A stretch of 64,000 nucleotides of DNA from Citrobacter sedlakii NBRC 105722 (GCF_000759835.1 NZ_BBNB01000016.1:1-64000); one strand, 5' to 3'. Positions 17,807 to 26,680 are shown, counted from the stretch's first letter. A program made the numbers and translations. The notes: generated by a model not told the origin, from the letters alone.

Positions 17807-18415
17807 TTAACGACGCGTCAAATCGATTCTGCGGCGGGCATACACCGTTTCCAGAGGCATGTGTATGTGATAAACCGCCAATGCCCCCTTCCTTGATTTA
17901 AGCATCTTCTTCGTCACCCCGTTTATCTCTCCTGAATCGACTCGCTTATAAATTTCTGCTGAACTCAGCATAAGCTGCTTTTTCAGGATGGCCAGCAAGT
18001 TAACCTGAAAAGCACGGGGGATCCGGATACAAACGCTGACCCATTGTCGAGGGAAAATACTGACCGGCCACTGCTCCTGTATATGAAAATCAGGTTTGCC
18101 CGACAGCCTCGCATTGTTCCGCTTAAGAATCGCTTTGTTATGCGTAAAGTTTTCAACCGTATCCGCATCATTGAGCAGGAAACGGCGATAAAGCTCAGGA
18201 TCTAATTTGTTGACATTGAGCCGCGAGAACAGAGCGATATTCCACGTACATTCGCAATGCGTACATTTATAAATACTCCAGACGTCCAGTCTCTTTTTTT
18301 GCGAATTGATTCTGAATGCCCCGGCGGGCGTGAACTCTCGTTTGATGTTGCATGACGGGCAGCGTTTTGCAATGCGCTGGTGCCCAACAGGGGTGACAGT
18401 CCATGTAACTTTCAT
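17807..18415 (-). CDS. Zinc-ribbon protein of unknown function, probably DUF1062
   Basis: A 202-aa protein I believe belongs to the DUF1062 family; the assignment is from memory. Two CxxC pairs near the N-terminus (CPSC at 19-22, CTHC at 50-53) predict a zinc ribbon. A helical C-terminal half contains RAFQVNLLAILKKQLMLSSAEIYKRV and a basic KKMLKSRKGAL stretch, which could suit nucleic-acid binding. It is a single gene transcribed leftwards, convergent with the EAL gene. AAAGG precedes the ATG at suitable spacing. No function is known to me. Confidence 0.7.
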   Translation of the reverse strand: MKVTWTVTPVGHQRIAKRCPSCNIKREFTPAGAFRINSQKKRLDVWSIYKCTHCECTWNIALFSRLNVNKLDPELYRRFLLNDADTVENFTHNKAILKRNNARLSGKPDFHIQEQWPVSIFPRQWVSVCIRIPRAFQVNLLAILKKQLMLSSAEIYKRVDSGEINGVTKKMLKSRKGALAVYHIHMPLETVYARRRIDLTRR

Positions 18416-18774
18416 AACGTACCTTTTTTAACCCGTACAAATTCGGATCCGTATTGAACGAACCATGTCTTTGTGTACGAAAAATATTTATTTGATATTT
18501 TTCAGCGGGTTAAAAAAAGATGTCCAATGCCACTCCCTGTCTTTGGCAAAGCGATACGCCGAGACTAGCAAAGCGGTCATCATCGGGTATATGCGTTCAA
18601 TCAATATTCGTAATGGTACCGCATGGGATCCTGGAGCGAATGATATGTTTGCACAGGCTAACGCCTGAGCGGTTTCGCGCTGAGATCACACTTTAAAGGA
18701 TTCGCTATAGCCGCACAAAAAACCTGTGTTACCATTCACTCCGTAAATACCTTTCAACGTCACCCGAGGCTTTG
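18416..18774 (+). other. Intergenic DNA upstream of the topAI leader
   Basis: This spacer separates the divergent DUF1062-like gene from the topAI operon. It contains a 67-codon frame (18465-18668) with no Shine-Dalgarno sequence and no recognisable homology, which I do not call. The topAI promoter should lie in its right half, but no clear -10/-35 pair was found. Confidence 0.4.
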
Positions 18775-18798
18775 ATGCTGGAGAATGTAATCATCTGA
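18775..18798 (+). CDS. Seven-codon leader ORF upstream of topAI (toiL-like candidate)
   Basis: ATG at 18775 reads MLENVII and then TGA (18796-18798). GAGG (18766-18769) lies 5 nt upstream, a proper ribosome binding site. In E. coli the topAI-yjhQP leader contains a small ORF, toiL, whose translation senses ribosome-targeting antibiotics and controls Rho-dependent termination and topAI translation. This ORF has the right place and size class, and its stop codon is the first base-paired element of the hairpin that follows. Identity with toiL is inference. Confidence 0.5.
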   Translation: MLENVII

Positions 18799-18837
18799 TA
18801 ATCAGCTCCCCGACCTTTCAGGCCGGACTGATTATCA
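18796..18837 (+). promoter_or_regulatory. Hairpin in the topAI leader overlapping the mini-ORF stop
   Basis: TGATAATCAG (18796-18805) and CTGATTATCA (18828-18837) are perfect 10-bp inverted repeats. The left arm begins with the TGA stop of the 7-codon ORF, so a ribosome stalled at or near the stop would prevent this stem from forming. It lies 75 bp before the topAI start and is likely part of an attenuation switch. Confidence 0.6.
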
Positions 18838-18894
18838 ATGCGCCGAAATCGAATGCGGACACCGCTGTGTGTTTGCACGTTTTGCACATGATGA

Positions 18895-19170
<276 letters not shown>

Positions 19171-19180
19171 GGAGAGGATG

Positions 19181-20071
19181 ATGAATATCAGCGCTGTTAT
19201 TGTCGCTTCAGGACGCATTCGACTTTCACCTGATGAAGGCAAAATCCCCTGGGATGAACCCGCCTTTAGCCAGCGCATGCTGGAAAACCATCTGTCCCAG
19301 GAACATGACTGGGCCAGCCGCAGACTGTCGGTGATTGAACAACAGGTTGCGTGGATTGCCCGTCAGCTCCCCTCAGGCGCACGCATTCTGGACCTTGGTT
19401 GCGGCCCCGGTTTTTACACCCGTTTGCTGGCCGAACGCGGCTTTAGCTGTACCGGCGTGGATTTCTCGCCGGCTTCTATCGAATGGGCTCGTCAACAGGC
19501 GCAAGCCGCGGGGCTGAAGATTGATTATGTTCAGCAGGATGTCCGGACATATCGCCCACAAGAATCGTTCGATTTCATCATGATGACGTTTGGGGAACTG
19601 AATGTCTTTAATGCCGCAGACGCAACCCAGCTCATCGGTCAGTGCGCGCGCTGGCTTACGCCGGGCGGAAAACTCCTCGTGGAAGTACACACCTTCGACG
19701 AGGTGAAACGTCAGGGCATGGCCCCTGCAAGCTGGCAGCGTTGCCCGCAGGGACTGTTTCTTGCCGATCCTCATCTTCTGTTGACAGAAAATGACTGGGA
19801 TGAAGAGACACGGACCAGCTCAACCCTGTTCTGGGCAATTGAAGAAACAGGTCGGACGACCCGTTTCGGTAATCAAATGAAGGCCTGGCGTGATGAGGAG
19901 TACCTCAGCCTGCTTGCTGACGCAGGTTTGAACGTGCTTCAGCGACCTGCCGGCGCCGACTGGCCAGTCAGCGAGACCTTCGCGGACAAACTTTTTGCGT
20001 TGCTGGCAGAAAAAGCACACGCGACGGCGAGCGTTTCACGGAATACGCATGACATACAAGGAATTAACTAA
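19181..20071 (+). CDS. Class I SAM-dependent methyltransferase in the topAI operon
   Basis: A 296-aa cytoplasmic methyltransferase of unknown substrate. Motif I is RILDLGCGPGFYTRLLAERG (about residues 69-88), motif II is CTGVDFSPASIEWAR, and FDFIMMTFGELNVF and LTPGGKLLVEVHTF correspond to motifs IV and V. The ATG at 19181 is preferred over 19178 because AAGGAG (19169-19174) then has 6-nt spacing. It starts 10 bp after topAI and overlaps yjhP by one base, so all three are co-translated. It occupies the place that yjhQ has in E. coli, so an antitoxin-like role is possible but unproven; small-molecule or RNA methylation is equally possible. Confidence 0.85.
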   Translation: MNISAVIVASGRIRLSPDEGKIPWDEPAFSQRMLENHLSQEHDWASRRLSVIEQQVAWIARQLPSGARILDLGCGPGFYTRLLAERGFSCTGVDFSPASIEWARQQAQAAGLKIDYVQQDVRTYRPQESFDFIMMTFGELNVFNAADATQLIGQCARWLTPGGKLLVEVHTFDEVKRQGMAPASWQRCPQGLFLADPHLLLTENDWDEETRTSSTLFWAIEETGRTTRFGNQMKAWRDEEYLSLLADAGLNVLQRPAGADWPVSETFADKLFALLAEKAHATASVSRNTHDIQGIN

Positions 20072-20817
20072 TGGATATCCCACGTATTTTTACGATTAGC
20101 GAAAGCGAGCATCGCATTCATAATCCGTTTACAGCAGAAAAGTACGCCACGTTAGGTCGCGTATTACGTATGACTGCGGGCACGCACATTCTCGATCTCG
20201 GCAGCGGTTCAGGCGAGATGCTCTGTACCTGGGCGCGTGATCATGGCATTACCGGCCTCGGCATTGACATGAGCCCACTCTTCACCGCACAGGCAAAGCT
20301 GCGCGCAGCGGAACTTGGCGTCAGCGAGAGCGTGAAATTTATTCATAACGACGCATCCGGTTACGTTGCCGACGAAAAATGCGATGTGGCGGCCTGTGTC
20401 GGCGCCACCTGGATCGCGGGCGGTGTCGCCGGGACGATTGACCTGCTGGCAAAAAGTCTCAAGCCCGGCGGGATCATGCTCATTGGCGAACCCTACTGGC
20501 GTAAGGACCCTGTATCGGACGAGGTGGCTGTCGCCTGCGGCGTGGGCAGCGTGGCCGATCTCCTCACCCTGCCCGACCTTGTCGCCTCTTTCGCCGCAAG
20601 AGGGTACGACATTGTGGAAATGGTGCTGGCGGACCAGGAAGGCTGGGACAGGTACGAAGCCGCGAAGTGGCTGACCCTGCGTCGCTGGCTGGCGGAAAAC
20701 CCCAATGATGATTTCGCGCAGGAGGTCCGGGCGGAACTGTCTGTCGCCCCTAAGCGTCATGTCACCTATAGCCGGGAATATTTTGGCTGGGGCGTGTTCG
20801 CTCTGATTGCCCGATAA
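20071..20817 (+). CDS. yjhP: SAM-dependent methyltransferase YjhP
   Basis: A 248-aa putative methyltransferase, same length as E. coli YjhP and very similar throughout (MDIPRIFTISESEHRIHNPF, DQEGWDRYEAAKWLT, YFGWGVFALIAR). Motif I is HILDLGSGSGEMLCTWARDHG, the acidic loop is GLGIDMSPL, and GGIMLIGEPYWRK follows the core sheet. The substrate is unknown to me. It overlaps the upstream methyltransferase stop by 1 bp (TAATG) and ends the operon. A GGCGGTG/CACCGCC hairpin lies just downstream. Confidence 0.88.
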   Translation: MDIPRIFTISESEHRIHNPFTAEKYATLGRVLRMTAGTHILDLGSGSGEMLCTWARDHGITGLGIDMSPLFTAQAKLRAAELGVSESVKFIHNDASGYVADEKCDVAACVGATWIAGGVAGTIDLLAKSLKPGGIMLIGEPYWRKDPVSDEVAVACGVGSVADLLTLPDLVASFAARGYDIVEMVLADQEGWDRYEAAKWLTLRRWLAENPNDDFAQEVRAELSVAPKRHVTYSREYFGWGVFALIAR

Positions 20818-20826
20818 CCTGAAACA

Positions 20827-20852
20827 GGCGGTGTGGTTTTCACTGCACCGCC
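20827..20852 (+). terminator. Hairpin after yjhP
   Basis: GGCGGTG (20827-20833) pairs with CACCGCC (20846-20852) around a U-rich loop. No U tract follows, so termination efficiency is doubtful. Confidence 0.35.
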
Positions 20853-21014
20853 ATCATGTCAACTGAGAATATTCCTTGGCCTCGCAGACCGCAAAGCGAT
20901 TTTGTCTTGGGCAAAGAGGCGAGATAAACAATATTGATGCATTCTCTATCTTTTTGAAGGCTAACAAAGCAGACTATACTTATCCACCCATTCATCCCAG
21001 AGGCAGTAACTGAC

Positions 21015-21707
21015 GTGAAGGATACGTATTACAACGATACAAGGATCAATGCGTTAATCCAGAATGAGCTGAATAAGTTCTTTGAGGACTACAACGGTAT
21101 CATCTACGCCTACGCGATAATGAACAAGAAAGACCCTTCGCAGATGCGGATAATTAATAATAATCCGGCATGGTTCGACATCTACCTGGAAAGAAAATAT
21201 CAGTTTATAGACCCTGTTATTATTCGGGCTTTACGCTGTGTGGAAGATTTCTTTTGGGAGAACAAGGTCATCTTGTCTGGCGGATACAACCTGACGCGCA
21301 TTTTCAACGAAAGTTCTGAACATAACATCTACCAGGGGCAGACATTTCCACTGCATGACTACCTGAATAATCTGGTGGTGTTATCCATCATCAGCCAGGA
21401 AGATTCCGGCGTGGACATAGAAAAAAATCGTTCACATTTTATGCACTTTCTTATTCAGTTGCATCAGAAGACGCTCAATCTCTATAGTAAAGTGGATCAG
21501 AAAAAGAACGTTTTCTTGTCACCACGTGAACGGCAAATTCTTAAATGGGTTAGCGCCGGAAAAACATACGCCGAGGTGTCGGTTATTTTGTCCATTACGG
21601 AACGCACCGTGAAATTCCATATGAGCAACGCAATGAAAAAACTCGGGGTGAACAACGCCAGACATGCGGTAAAACTGGGGATGGAGCTCAGATTGCTCGA
21701 CAACTGA
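21015..21707 (+). CDS. croR: LuxR-family acyl-homoserine lactone receptor (CroR-like)
   Basis: A 230-aa quorum-sensing regulator. The N-terminal autoinducer-binding domain (about 1-160) keeps the invariant residues: Trp in NPAWF, Tyr in DIYLERKY, Asp-Pro in FIDPV, and Trp in FFWEN. The C-terminal LuxR helix-turn-helix reads LSPRERQILKWVSAGKTYAE and ERTVKFHMSNAMKKLGVNNA. The GTG start has AGAGG about 11 nt upstream. It faces a LuxI gene with only 13 bp between their stops, a layout shared with EsaR/EsaI-type systems; C. rodentium CroR/CroI is the pair I think this is. No palindromic lux box was recognised nearby. Confidence 0.85.
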   Translation: MKDTYYNDTRINALIQNELNKFFEDYNGIIYAYAIMNKKDPSQMRIINNNPAWFDIYLERKYQFIDPVIIRALRCVEDFFWENKVILSGGYNLTRIFNESSEHNIYQGQTFPLHDYLNNLVVLSIISQEDSGVDIEKNRSHFMHFLIQLHQKTLNLYSKVDQKKNVFLSPRERQILKWVSAGKTYAEVSVILSITERTVKFHMSNAMKKLGVNNARHAVKLGMELRLLDN

Positions 21708-21720
21708 GCCCCGGCGCCCG

Positions 21721-22356
21721 TTATATACGAAGCAGTTGCTGGAGCATTTCACGAAGCCAGTCGCTGTTCTTGTCTTTGCGAATGATGTCTTCCACGGCGC
21801 TTACGCTGGCAGGCATAAAAATATAATAGATTGTTTCCCCTTTCTCAGAAAGTCCCTTCTGAATAACCTCTACTTTCCAGTTCGCATGACGAAAAATGGC
21901 ATACATGCCGCGGCTGGCAACAGCATACATTCCCCGATATTGTTTCTTCATACAGTAAACGATCATTGCCAGAAACAGCGCCTTACTGGTGGGCATACTG
22001 CGCAAATTTCCGTTGTCGCGTCGTTCTTTATCTAAAAACAGTCGGCTGACTTCACAGCAGGGAATATCGGTAGGAAGACTAATATCGTCAAAGTAATCAT
22101 GGAATATTTCGCTGATCATTGTCGGCTGGGTCGCATCGATAAATCGCGCGCCGCAAAGTAATTGCCCGTCATGCATGCCCAGCAGGTAAGTCGTTTTTTC
22201 GTTGTCAAATTGATCCTTTTCCATGCCGTTAATGCATTCGACTTTCCAGTCGAGCCGCTCGCGAAATGTTCTTCGTCTGAGCCGGTAGAGTTCGGAGGCA
22301 AATCCTGGCGGCAATTCATCGTAATCATGCAAAAAAAACTCAACAACAGAGTTCAT
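21721..22356 (-). CDS. croI: LuxI-family acyl-homoserine lactone synthase (CroI-like)
   Basis: Makes an N-acyl-homoserine lactone from SAM and acyl-ACP. The 211-aa protein retains the family's invariant residues: Arg and Phe/Trp in YRLRRRTFRERLDW, Asp/Asp in EKDQFD, Arg in CGARF, and Glu and Arg in CEVSRLF. The acyl specificity cannot be read from the sequence. The start ATG at 22356 has AGGA 8 nt upstream; a GTG at 22377 is an alternative that would swallow this site. It converges with the LuxR gene. Upstream are a hairpin with a U run on its own strand and a terminator on the other strand. Confidence 0.88.
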   Translation of the reverse strand: MNSVVEFFLHDYDELPPGFASELYRLRRRTFRERLDWKVECINGMEKDQFDNEKTTYLLGMHDGQLLCGARFIDATQPTMISEIFHDYFDDISLPTDIPCCEVSRLFLDKERRDNGNLRSMPTSKALFLAMIVYCMKKQYRGMYAVASRGMYAIFRHANWKVEVIQKGLSEKGETIYYIFMPASVSAVEDIIRKDKNSDWLREMLQQLLRI

Positions 22357-22396
22357 CCAGTTATTCCTGATAATCACACACTGAAATTATTATCCC

Positions 22397-22421
22397 CTGT
22401 CTTTTAGGACAGCTTTTTTTT
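22397..22421 (+). terminator. Plus-strand terminator upstream of the LuxI gene
   Basis: CTGTC (22397-22401) pairs with GACAG (22408-22412), followed by C and eight T. It points rightwards, although the only rightward gene to its left is the LuxR gene, ending 690 bp away. It could end a LuxR read-through transcript that is antisense to the whole LuxI gene. Confidence 0.45.
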
Positions 22422-22443
22422 ATGTCGGGTCTTCCTTATACTT

Positions 22444-22487
22444 AAAAAATACCTGACCAACAGCACTCGCAATGCTAACTGGTCAGG
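22444..22487 (-). terminator. Hairpin with U run in the leader of the LuxI gene
   Basis: On the minus strand CCTGACCA and TGGTCAGG (22480-22487 and 22452-22459) form an 8-bp stem, extended by AGCA/TGCT (22462-22465, 22473-22476) across a small internal loop. It is followed by TATTTTTT. The element sits about 90 bp before the LuxI start codon, with no other minus-strand gene nearby to the right, so it may attenuate LuxI transcription or insulate it. Confidence 0.5.
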
Positions 22488-23014
22488 GGGTCAAAGACCA
22501 ACGCAACACCAGGGATAAATCCACACGGGATTATCTTACATTTAGTGTCCCGGGTACAGAATGTTAGAAGCACTTAGCGTATAAAAAACCAATAAAGTAC
22601 GAAAAATATCAAATAACTATAATTAATCTGTTGCCCCTTGTATTTTCAAGGGGTAATATTTTCTGTTGCTTTAGCAAAAATAAACGCCACAGGCTCTCCG
22701 TTTCTCTCCTCTCCACAAGGTTTCTTTTCGTCACCGTATGCCTCTGCGCGGCAATCACCGTCATAAGCTGAATACCGACTCTCGCCGTTATCTTACTGAG
22801 TAAACAGACAGTTACCCGTTATTATCACGCAAAACACCAGGGGTTACCGCACGGTGTCGCTTATCCGTTCTATTGACATCTCCTATTGTACAGCCTGGCG
22901 ATGGGGGCGTAGCGTTTTCCCCGTTAGAGACAGACGGTGAATCGATAAAGCCTGCCTGTCGGATTATGGGCTGTGTCCTATAATCTTGTGGAATATCACT
23001 ACAGGAGTGACCTC

Positions 23015-23851
23015 ATGGCATTTGTAACGACAGACGACAGTGTAAAGATCTTTTATAAAGATTGGGGAGATAAAACAGCCCAGCCCATCGTGTTTCATCA
23101 CGGTTGGCCACTTAGCGCCGATGACTGGGATAATCAGATGTTGTTCTTCCTGGGACAAGGTTACCGCGTCATTGCCATTGACCGTCGCGGTCATGGTCGA
23201 TCAGATCAGGTCAGTGAAGGGCATGATATGGATCATTATGCTGCTGATGTTAATGCCGTTGTTGAACATCTGGATCTGAAAAATGCGATTCATATCGGTC
23301 ACTCAACCGGCGGCGGGCAGGTTGCCCGCTATGTCGCGCGCTTCGGACAACCCCAGGGACGCGTGGCGAAAGCGGTGCTGATCAGTGCGGTACCGCCGTT
23401 AATGGTAAAAACAGCGGCGAACCCGGAGGGCACGCCTGTAGAAGTATTCGACGGATTCCGTAAAGCGCTGGCCGCGAATCGTGCCCAGTTCTATCTTGAT
23501 GTGGCCTCCGGTCCTTTTTACGGCTTCAACCGTGAAGGGGCTGACATTTCCCAGGGCACTATTCAGAACTGGTGGCGCCAGGGCATGATGGGAAGCGCAA
23601 AAGCCCATTACGAAGGCATCAAGGCATTCTCTGAAACAGACCAAACGGAAGACCTCAAAGCCATCACGCTTCCGGTACTGGTGATGCAGGGCGATGACGA
23701 CCAGGTTGTGCCCTATAAGACCGCCGCACTTATGCAGGATAAATTGTTGAGCAACAGTGAACTGCGTATTTATCCGGGCTATCCACACGGGATGCACACC
23801 ACCCATGCGGATGTCATTAATGCTGATATTTTGGCTTTTCTTCGCAAGTAA
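23015..23851 (+). CDS. Alpha/beta hydrolase, non-haem chloroperoxidase-like
   Basis: A 278-aa alpha/beta-hydrolase of the cofactor-free haloperoxidase/esterase group. The nucleophile elbow is GHSTGG (Ser near residue 97), the oxyanion-hole region is FHHGWPLSADDWDNQ, the acid lies around MQGDDDQVVPY, and the catalytic His is in YPGYPHGMHTT near the C-terminus. A cofactor-free perhydrolase or esterase is expected; the natural substrate is unknown. The ATG at 23015 has AGGAGTGA just upstream. It is monocistronic and ends at a good terminator. Confidence 0.88.
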   Translation: MAFVTTDDSVKIFYKDWGDKTAQPIVFHHGWPLSADDWDNQMLFFLGQGYRVIAIDRRGHGRSDQVSEGHDMDHYAADVNAVVEHLDLKNAIHIGHSTGGGQVARYVARFGQPQGRVAKAVLISAVPPLMVKTAANPEGTPVEVFDGFRKALAANRAQFYLDVASGPFYGFNREGADISQGTIQNWWRQGMMGSAKAHYEGIKAFSETDQTEDLKAITLPVLVMQGDDDQVVPYKTAALMQDKLLSNSELRIYPGYPHGMHTTHADVINADILAFLRK

Positions 23852-23935
23852 GCGATGACCGTACCGACTCCCGGAGCAGGTGCAGGCGGGTAAGTTGATA
23901 TTCTGCCGCTACTCCGTTGTCAGACCCAATACAAG

Positions 23936-23967
23936 GCGCACGTTATTCCGCAAGCGTGCGCTTTTTT
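23936..23967 (+). terminator. Intrinsic terminator after the alpha/beta hydrolase
   Basis: GCGCACG (23936-23942) and CGTGCGC (23955-23961) form a 7-bp stem followed by six T. It ends the hydrolase transcript about 85 bp after its stop. Confidence 0.8.
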
Positions 23968-24147
23968 GCGTGCGACAAATCTGCGCCCTTCATCTCCCAC
24001 AAGATTTATCCTTCGCGTTCACTTTCTTACCAGAAATCATCTTTTTTTGGGAATTGTTTAGTTTATTGTCTGACAATGACGATGTTTAAAGAGCTATTCT
24101 GTGACACTTTCTTCAGCACAATGTCCACATAACGTCGTCCTTAACAT

Positions 24148-24486
24148 ATGAAGAAAGATCATTTCTTGTTCTTCGTTGTCAGACGGCTGGGGTACATGCC
24201 GTATCAACGGAAACCGCCTTCCGGTTTGCCCGTCATATGCATGACCCGTTTTTCGCCCCTCTTTCGTACCATGACAGAACCCTGTGGGGGAAACACTGGA
24301 ATTGAACGAGATGAAACACTTCTTCTTTTACTGACTGACGTGATCGGCTGGCAGCATCAGAGAAGAACCGCCCCACCACAGTCAATTGCGCTTGCGAGAG
24401 ACCGGATTGACGTATGGCGTGAGGCCGGGCGAATCGTATTTGTTTACTACGAATCCACCCGTTTTAAGCTTCAACAGTCTCGATAA
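24148..24486 (+). CDS. Doubtful small ORF of unknown function
   Basis: A 112-codon frame with no Shine-Dalgarno sequence before its first ATG. The last part (DETLLLLLTDVIGWQHQRRTAP and GRIVFVYYESTRFKLQQSR) looks more protein-like than the first, so the true gene may start at an internal ATG or be a remnant. I recognise no family. It ends 27 bp before the VOC gene, in the same direction. The surrounding 660 bp (23852-24513) otherwise hold only the hydrolase terminator. Confidence 0.25.
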   Translation: MKKDHFLFFVVRRLGYMPYQRKPPSGLPVICMTRFSPLFRTMTEPCGGNTGIERDETLLLLLTDVIGWQHQRRTAPPQSIALARDRIDVWREAGRIVFVYYESTRFKLQQSR

Positions 24487-24513
24487 TGCATCAAACGGCT
24501 TCAGGAGAATACT

Positions 24514-24960
24514 ATGACACCGACTTTTAATGAAATCGATGTAATGTTTGTAGCAGGCTTTGGACCAGTGACACGCGATACTGATATCAGTAAAGCGTTT
24601 TACAAGGATACACTCCGCTTACCTTTAAAGCATCTCGAAGGTAATAAGGAATATATGCTGACGGACGTTGATGGCTTAGAGGGTGTAAAGCATTTTGCTC
24701 TCTGGCCTTTGTCTCAGGCTGCGCTGTCCTGTTTTGGTACAGAAGAATGGCCGGACGATATCCCGGTTCCCCAGGGATGGATCGAGTTTGAAGTAAAAGA
24801 TATCGAAAGGGCGACGGATATCCTGATGAAAAAAGGTTATCAACTGTTAATCGCCGGGCGGCTGGAACCCTGGGGCCAGACCGTGACCCGTTTACTGAGT
24901 CCGGAGGGCTTATTGACAGGTGTGACAATCACTCCATGGTTACGTCCGGAATCGTTATAA
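24514..24960 (+). CDS. VOC-family (glyoxalase/bleomycin-resistance-like) protein
   Basis: A 148-aa protein with the two beta-alpha-beta-beta-beta repeats of the vicinal oxygen chelate superfamily: FGPVTRDTDISKAFYKDTLRLPL with KHFALWPL in the first half, WIEFEVKDIERATDILMKKGYQLL and TRLLSPEGLLTGVTITPWLR in the second. The metal ligands are not all obvious, so enzymatic versus binding function is open. CAGGAG precedes the ATG. It is convergent with the tRNA-Gly gene, about 40 bp away. Confidence 0.8.
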   Translation: MTPTFNEIDVMFVAGFGPVTRDTDISKAFYKDTLRLPLKHLEGNKEYMLTDVDGLEGVKHFALWPLSQAALSCFGTEEWPDDIPVPQGWIEFEVKDIERATDILMKKGYQLLIAGRLEPWGQTVTRLLSPEGLLTGVTITPWLRPESL

Positions 24961-25000
24961 ATGGCCGAATCTGATTTTTTAAGGCAAAGGGAACTGAGGC

Positions 25001-25074
25001 TGGAGCGGGCGAAGGGAATCGAACCCTCGTATAGAGCTTGGGAAGCTCTCGTTCTACCATTGAACTACGCCCGC
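25001..25074 (-). tRNA. glyU: tRNA-Gly(CCC)
   Basis: The minus strand folds as a full cloverleaf: acceptor GCGGGCG/CGCCCGC, D arm with AATGGTA loop, anticodon stem AGAGC/GCTCT with loop TTCCCAA (anticodon CCC), T arm with TTCGATT, and encoded CCA. Total 74 nt. In E. coli the CCC glycine tRNA glyU also neighbours ygeR. Its 3' end faces the accessory block to the left. Confidence 0.95.
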
Positions 25075-25152
25075 TTAGATGAGCGTAAAGCATTATAAAC
25101 CTTACGCTCTTGTTGGCAAGGGACAATCTGCTGACTGGCGATTAATTCGCCG

Positions 25153-25902
25153 TCAGCATTTCGGCGGGCTACCCTGCGGCGGCAGATAGCGCAGCGGATC
25201 GATGGCCGTGGCGCGATAGCGGATCTGGAAATGCAGTCGCACCGACGCCGCGTCAGTACTGCCCATTGTGGCAATCTTCTGCCCGGCCTTCACGCTCTGC
25301 CCGTTATTGACCAGCATTGTGTCGTTGTGCGCATAGGCGGTAATGTAATCTTCACTGTGCTTGATCATAATGAGATTACCGTACCCGCGCAGTTGGTTAC
25401 CGACGTACACCACCTTCCCCGCGCCTGCGGCGTAAACGGGCGTGCCACGGGCGGCGGCAATATCAATTCCTTTATTGCCCCCGTCAGCCGTTGAGTAAGG
25501 CAATATCACTTTCCCGCTGGCAGGCCAACGCCAGCAGCGCTGTCCAACAGGCGGCCAGGATGACTGGGGTACGGAAGAAGACGGTCTGACGGCTGCCGTT
25601 TTGCTGGTCGATTTTTTACTCGTTTTGGCGGAAGCCTTTTTCGAACCGCCAAGCCTGAGTTTCTGCCCCACTTCGATGGTATAAGGCGGCGAAATACCGT
25701 TCAGGCGCGCCAGCTCTTTAACGCTGGTCCCCGTCGAACGTGATATACGGTAAAGCGTATCCCCCCGTTTAACGGTGTAAACGGCGCCAGAATACGATCC
25801 AGATCCGGATGATTTATTTCCTGAACAGCCCGCAAGCAGCAATCCCACACACAGCAGCATCGCCATACCCAGACCATTTCTCTTCAGGCGTCCTGCGCTC
25901 AA
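25153..25902 (-). CDS. actS: LysM and LytM-like lipoprotein YgeR/ActS, amidase activator
   Basis: Outer-membrane lipoprotein that activates cell-wall amidases (ActS in recent E. coli naming). The lipobox is LLLAGC, then a LysM domain (YTVKRGDTLYRISRSTGTSV to IEVGQKLRLGG), a Ser/Thr/Lys-rich linker, and a C-terminal LytM/M23 domain (about 120-249). The M23 metal site is incomplete: NKGIDIAA has Asn where active enzymes have His, as expected for a non-catalytic activator. The TTG start at 25902 was chosen because GAGG lies 7 nt upstream and the product (249 aa, LSAGRLKR...) matches the E. coli length; in-frame upstream ATGs would add an implausible tail. Confidence 0.9.
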   Translation of the reverse strand: MSAGRLKRNGLGMAMLLCVGLLLAGCSGNKSSGSGSYSGAVYTVKRGDTLYRISRSTGTSVKELARLNGISPPYTIEVGQKLRLGGSKKASAKTSKKSTSKTAAVRPSSSVPQSSWPPVGQRCWRWPASGKVILPYSTADGGNKGIDIAAARGTPVYAAGAGKVVYVGNQLRGYGNLIMIKHSEDYITAYAHNDTMLVNNGQSVKAGQKIATMGSTDAASVRLHFQIRYRATAIDPLRYLPPQGSPPKC

Positions 25903-26124
25903 AACACGTCCTCGCAATATAATCAGACGCTTTATCATAGCAGCCATAAGGCCGATGCCAAATTTATTGCGTAAGGACAGAACAATTAAGACCATTATTG
26001 TCTTATATTTCTGGCTGCCGGGGCGTGTTTTGGTAATACTTAACCCGCAATTCTGCGCTACTCTGGTTCTCTGAATACAAGGTTCAGCGCATTGCCGAAT
26101 CGTTATCGCTTTTCAGGAGTTTTC

Positions 26125-26670
26125 ATGACCGGGGAACATGTCATTTTACTGGATGCGCAGGATATTCCTTCCGGCACGCTGGAAAAATACGCCGCCCATA
26201 CCGCTCACACCCCACTGCACCTCGCGTTTTCTTCCTGGCTGTTTAATACCGACGGGCGATTTCTGGTCACTCGCCGTTCGTTACTGAAAAAGGCGTGGCC
26301 AGGCGTATGGACGAATTCCGTATGTGGTCATCCCCAGCAGGGTGAAAGCACAGAGGAGGCGATTGTTCGTCGTTGCCGCTTTGAACTGGGCGCGCAAATC
26401 AGCCGTCTTACGCCGGTTTATCCTGATTTTCGTTATCGCGCCGCCGACCCGAACGGGATCGTCGAAAATGAAGTGTGCCCAGTCTACGCCGCGCAGGTAG
26501 TCGGCGACATGGCGGTAAACAGTGATGAAGTGATGGAATATCAATGGTGCGATCTGGAGAGCATACTGGCATCCATTGACGCCACGCCGTGGGCGTTCAG
26601 TCCGTGGATGGTAATGCAGGCGTCAAACAGCGCAGCGCGTCATTTGCTTCGGGAATACTGCCAGCGCTAA
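26125..26670 (+). CDS. idi: Isopentenyl-diphosphate delta-isomerase Idi (type I)
   Basis: Interconverts isopentenyl and dimethylallyl diphosphate for isoprenoid synthesis in the cytoplasm. The 181-aa protein has the Nudix-like fold with metal ligands in [10 protein letters not shown] and [11 protein letters not shown] (catalytic Cys) and the catalytic Glu in ENEVCPV. Length and sequence agree with E. coli Idi (182 aa). The ATG at 26125 has AGGAG (26115-26119) and matches the E. coli N-terminus; a longer frame from 26092 is unlikely. It is single, convergent with lysS, with a REP pair between. Confidence 0.94.
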   Translation: MTGEHVILLDAQDIPSGTLEKYAAHTAHTPLHLAFSSWLFNTDGRFLVTRRSLLKKAWPGVWTNSVCGHPQQGESTEEAIVRRCRFELGAQISRLTPVYPDFRYRAADPNGIVENEVCPVYAAQVVGDMAVNSDEVMEYQWCDLESILASIDATPWAFSPWMVMQASNSAARHLLREYCQR

Positions 26671-26680
26671 AGGTTATCGA

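Larger units (their letters stand above)
22357..23014. other. Spacer between the LuxI gene and the alpha/beta hydrolase
   Basis: This 658-bp AT-rich spacer holds no credible gene. It must contain the divergent promoters of the LuxI gene (leftward) and the hydrolase (rightward). Apart from the two stem-loops listed separately I see no repeat, tRNA or mobile-element remnant. Confidence 0.5.

Noticed and set aside
18465..18668. A 67-codon frame between the DUF1062-like gene and topAI
   Set aside because: No Shine-Dalgarno sequence and no recognisable family; chance frame in a spacer.
20818..21014. A lux-box palindrome before the LuxR gene
   Set aside because: No convincing 18-20-bp dyad was found here or before the LuxI gene; only short stems occur.
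24929..25126. A 65-codon frame across the tRNA gene
   Set aside because: It reads through tRNA-Gly(CCC), giving the familiar spurious SSMVEREL-type peptide.
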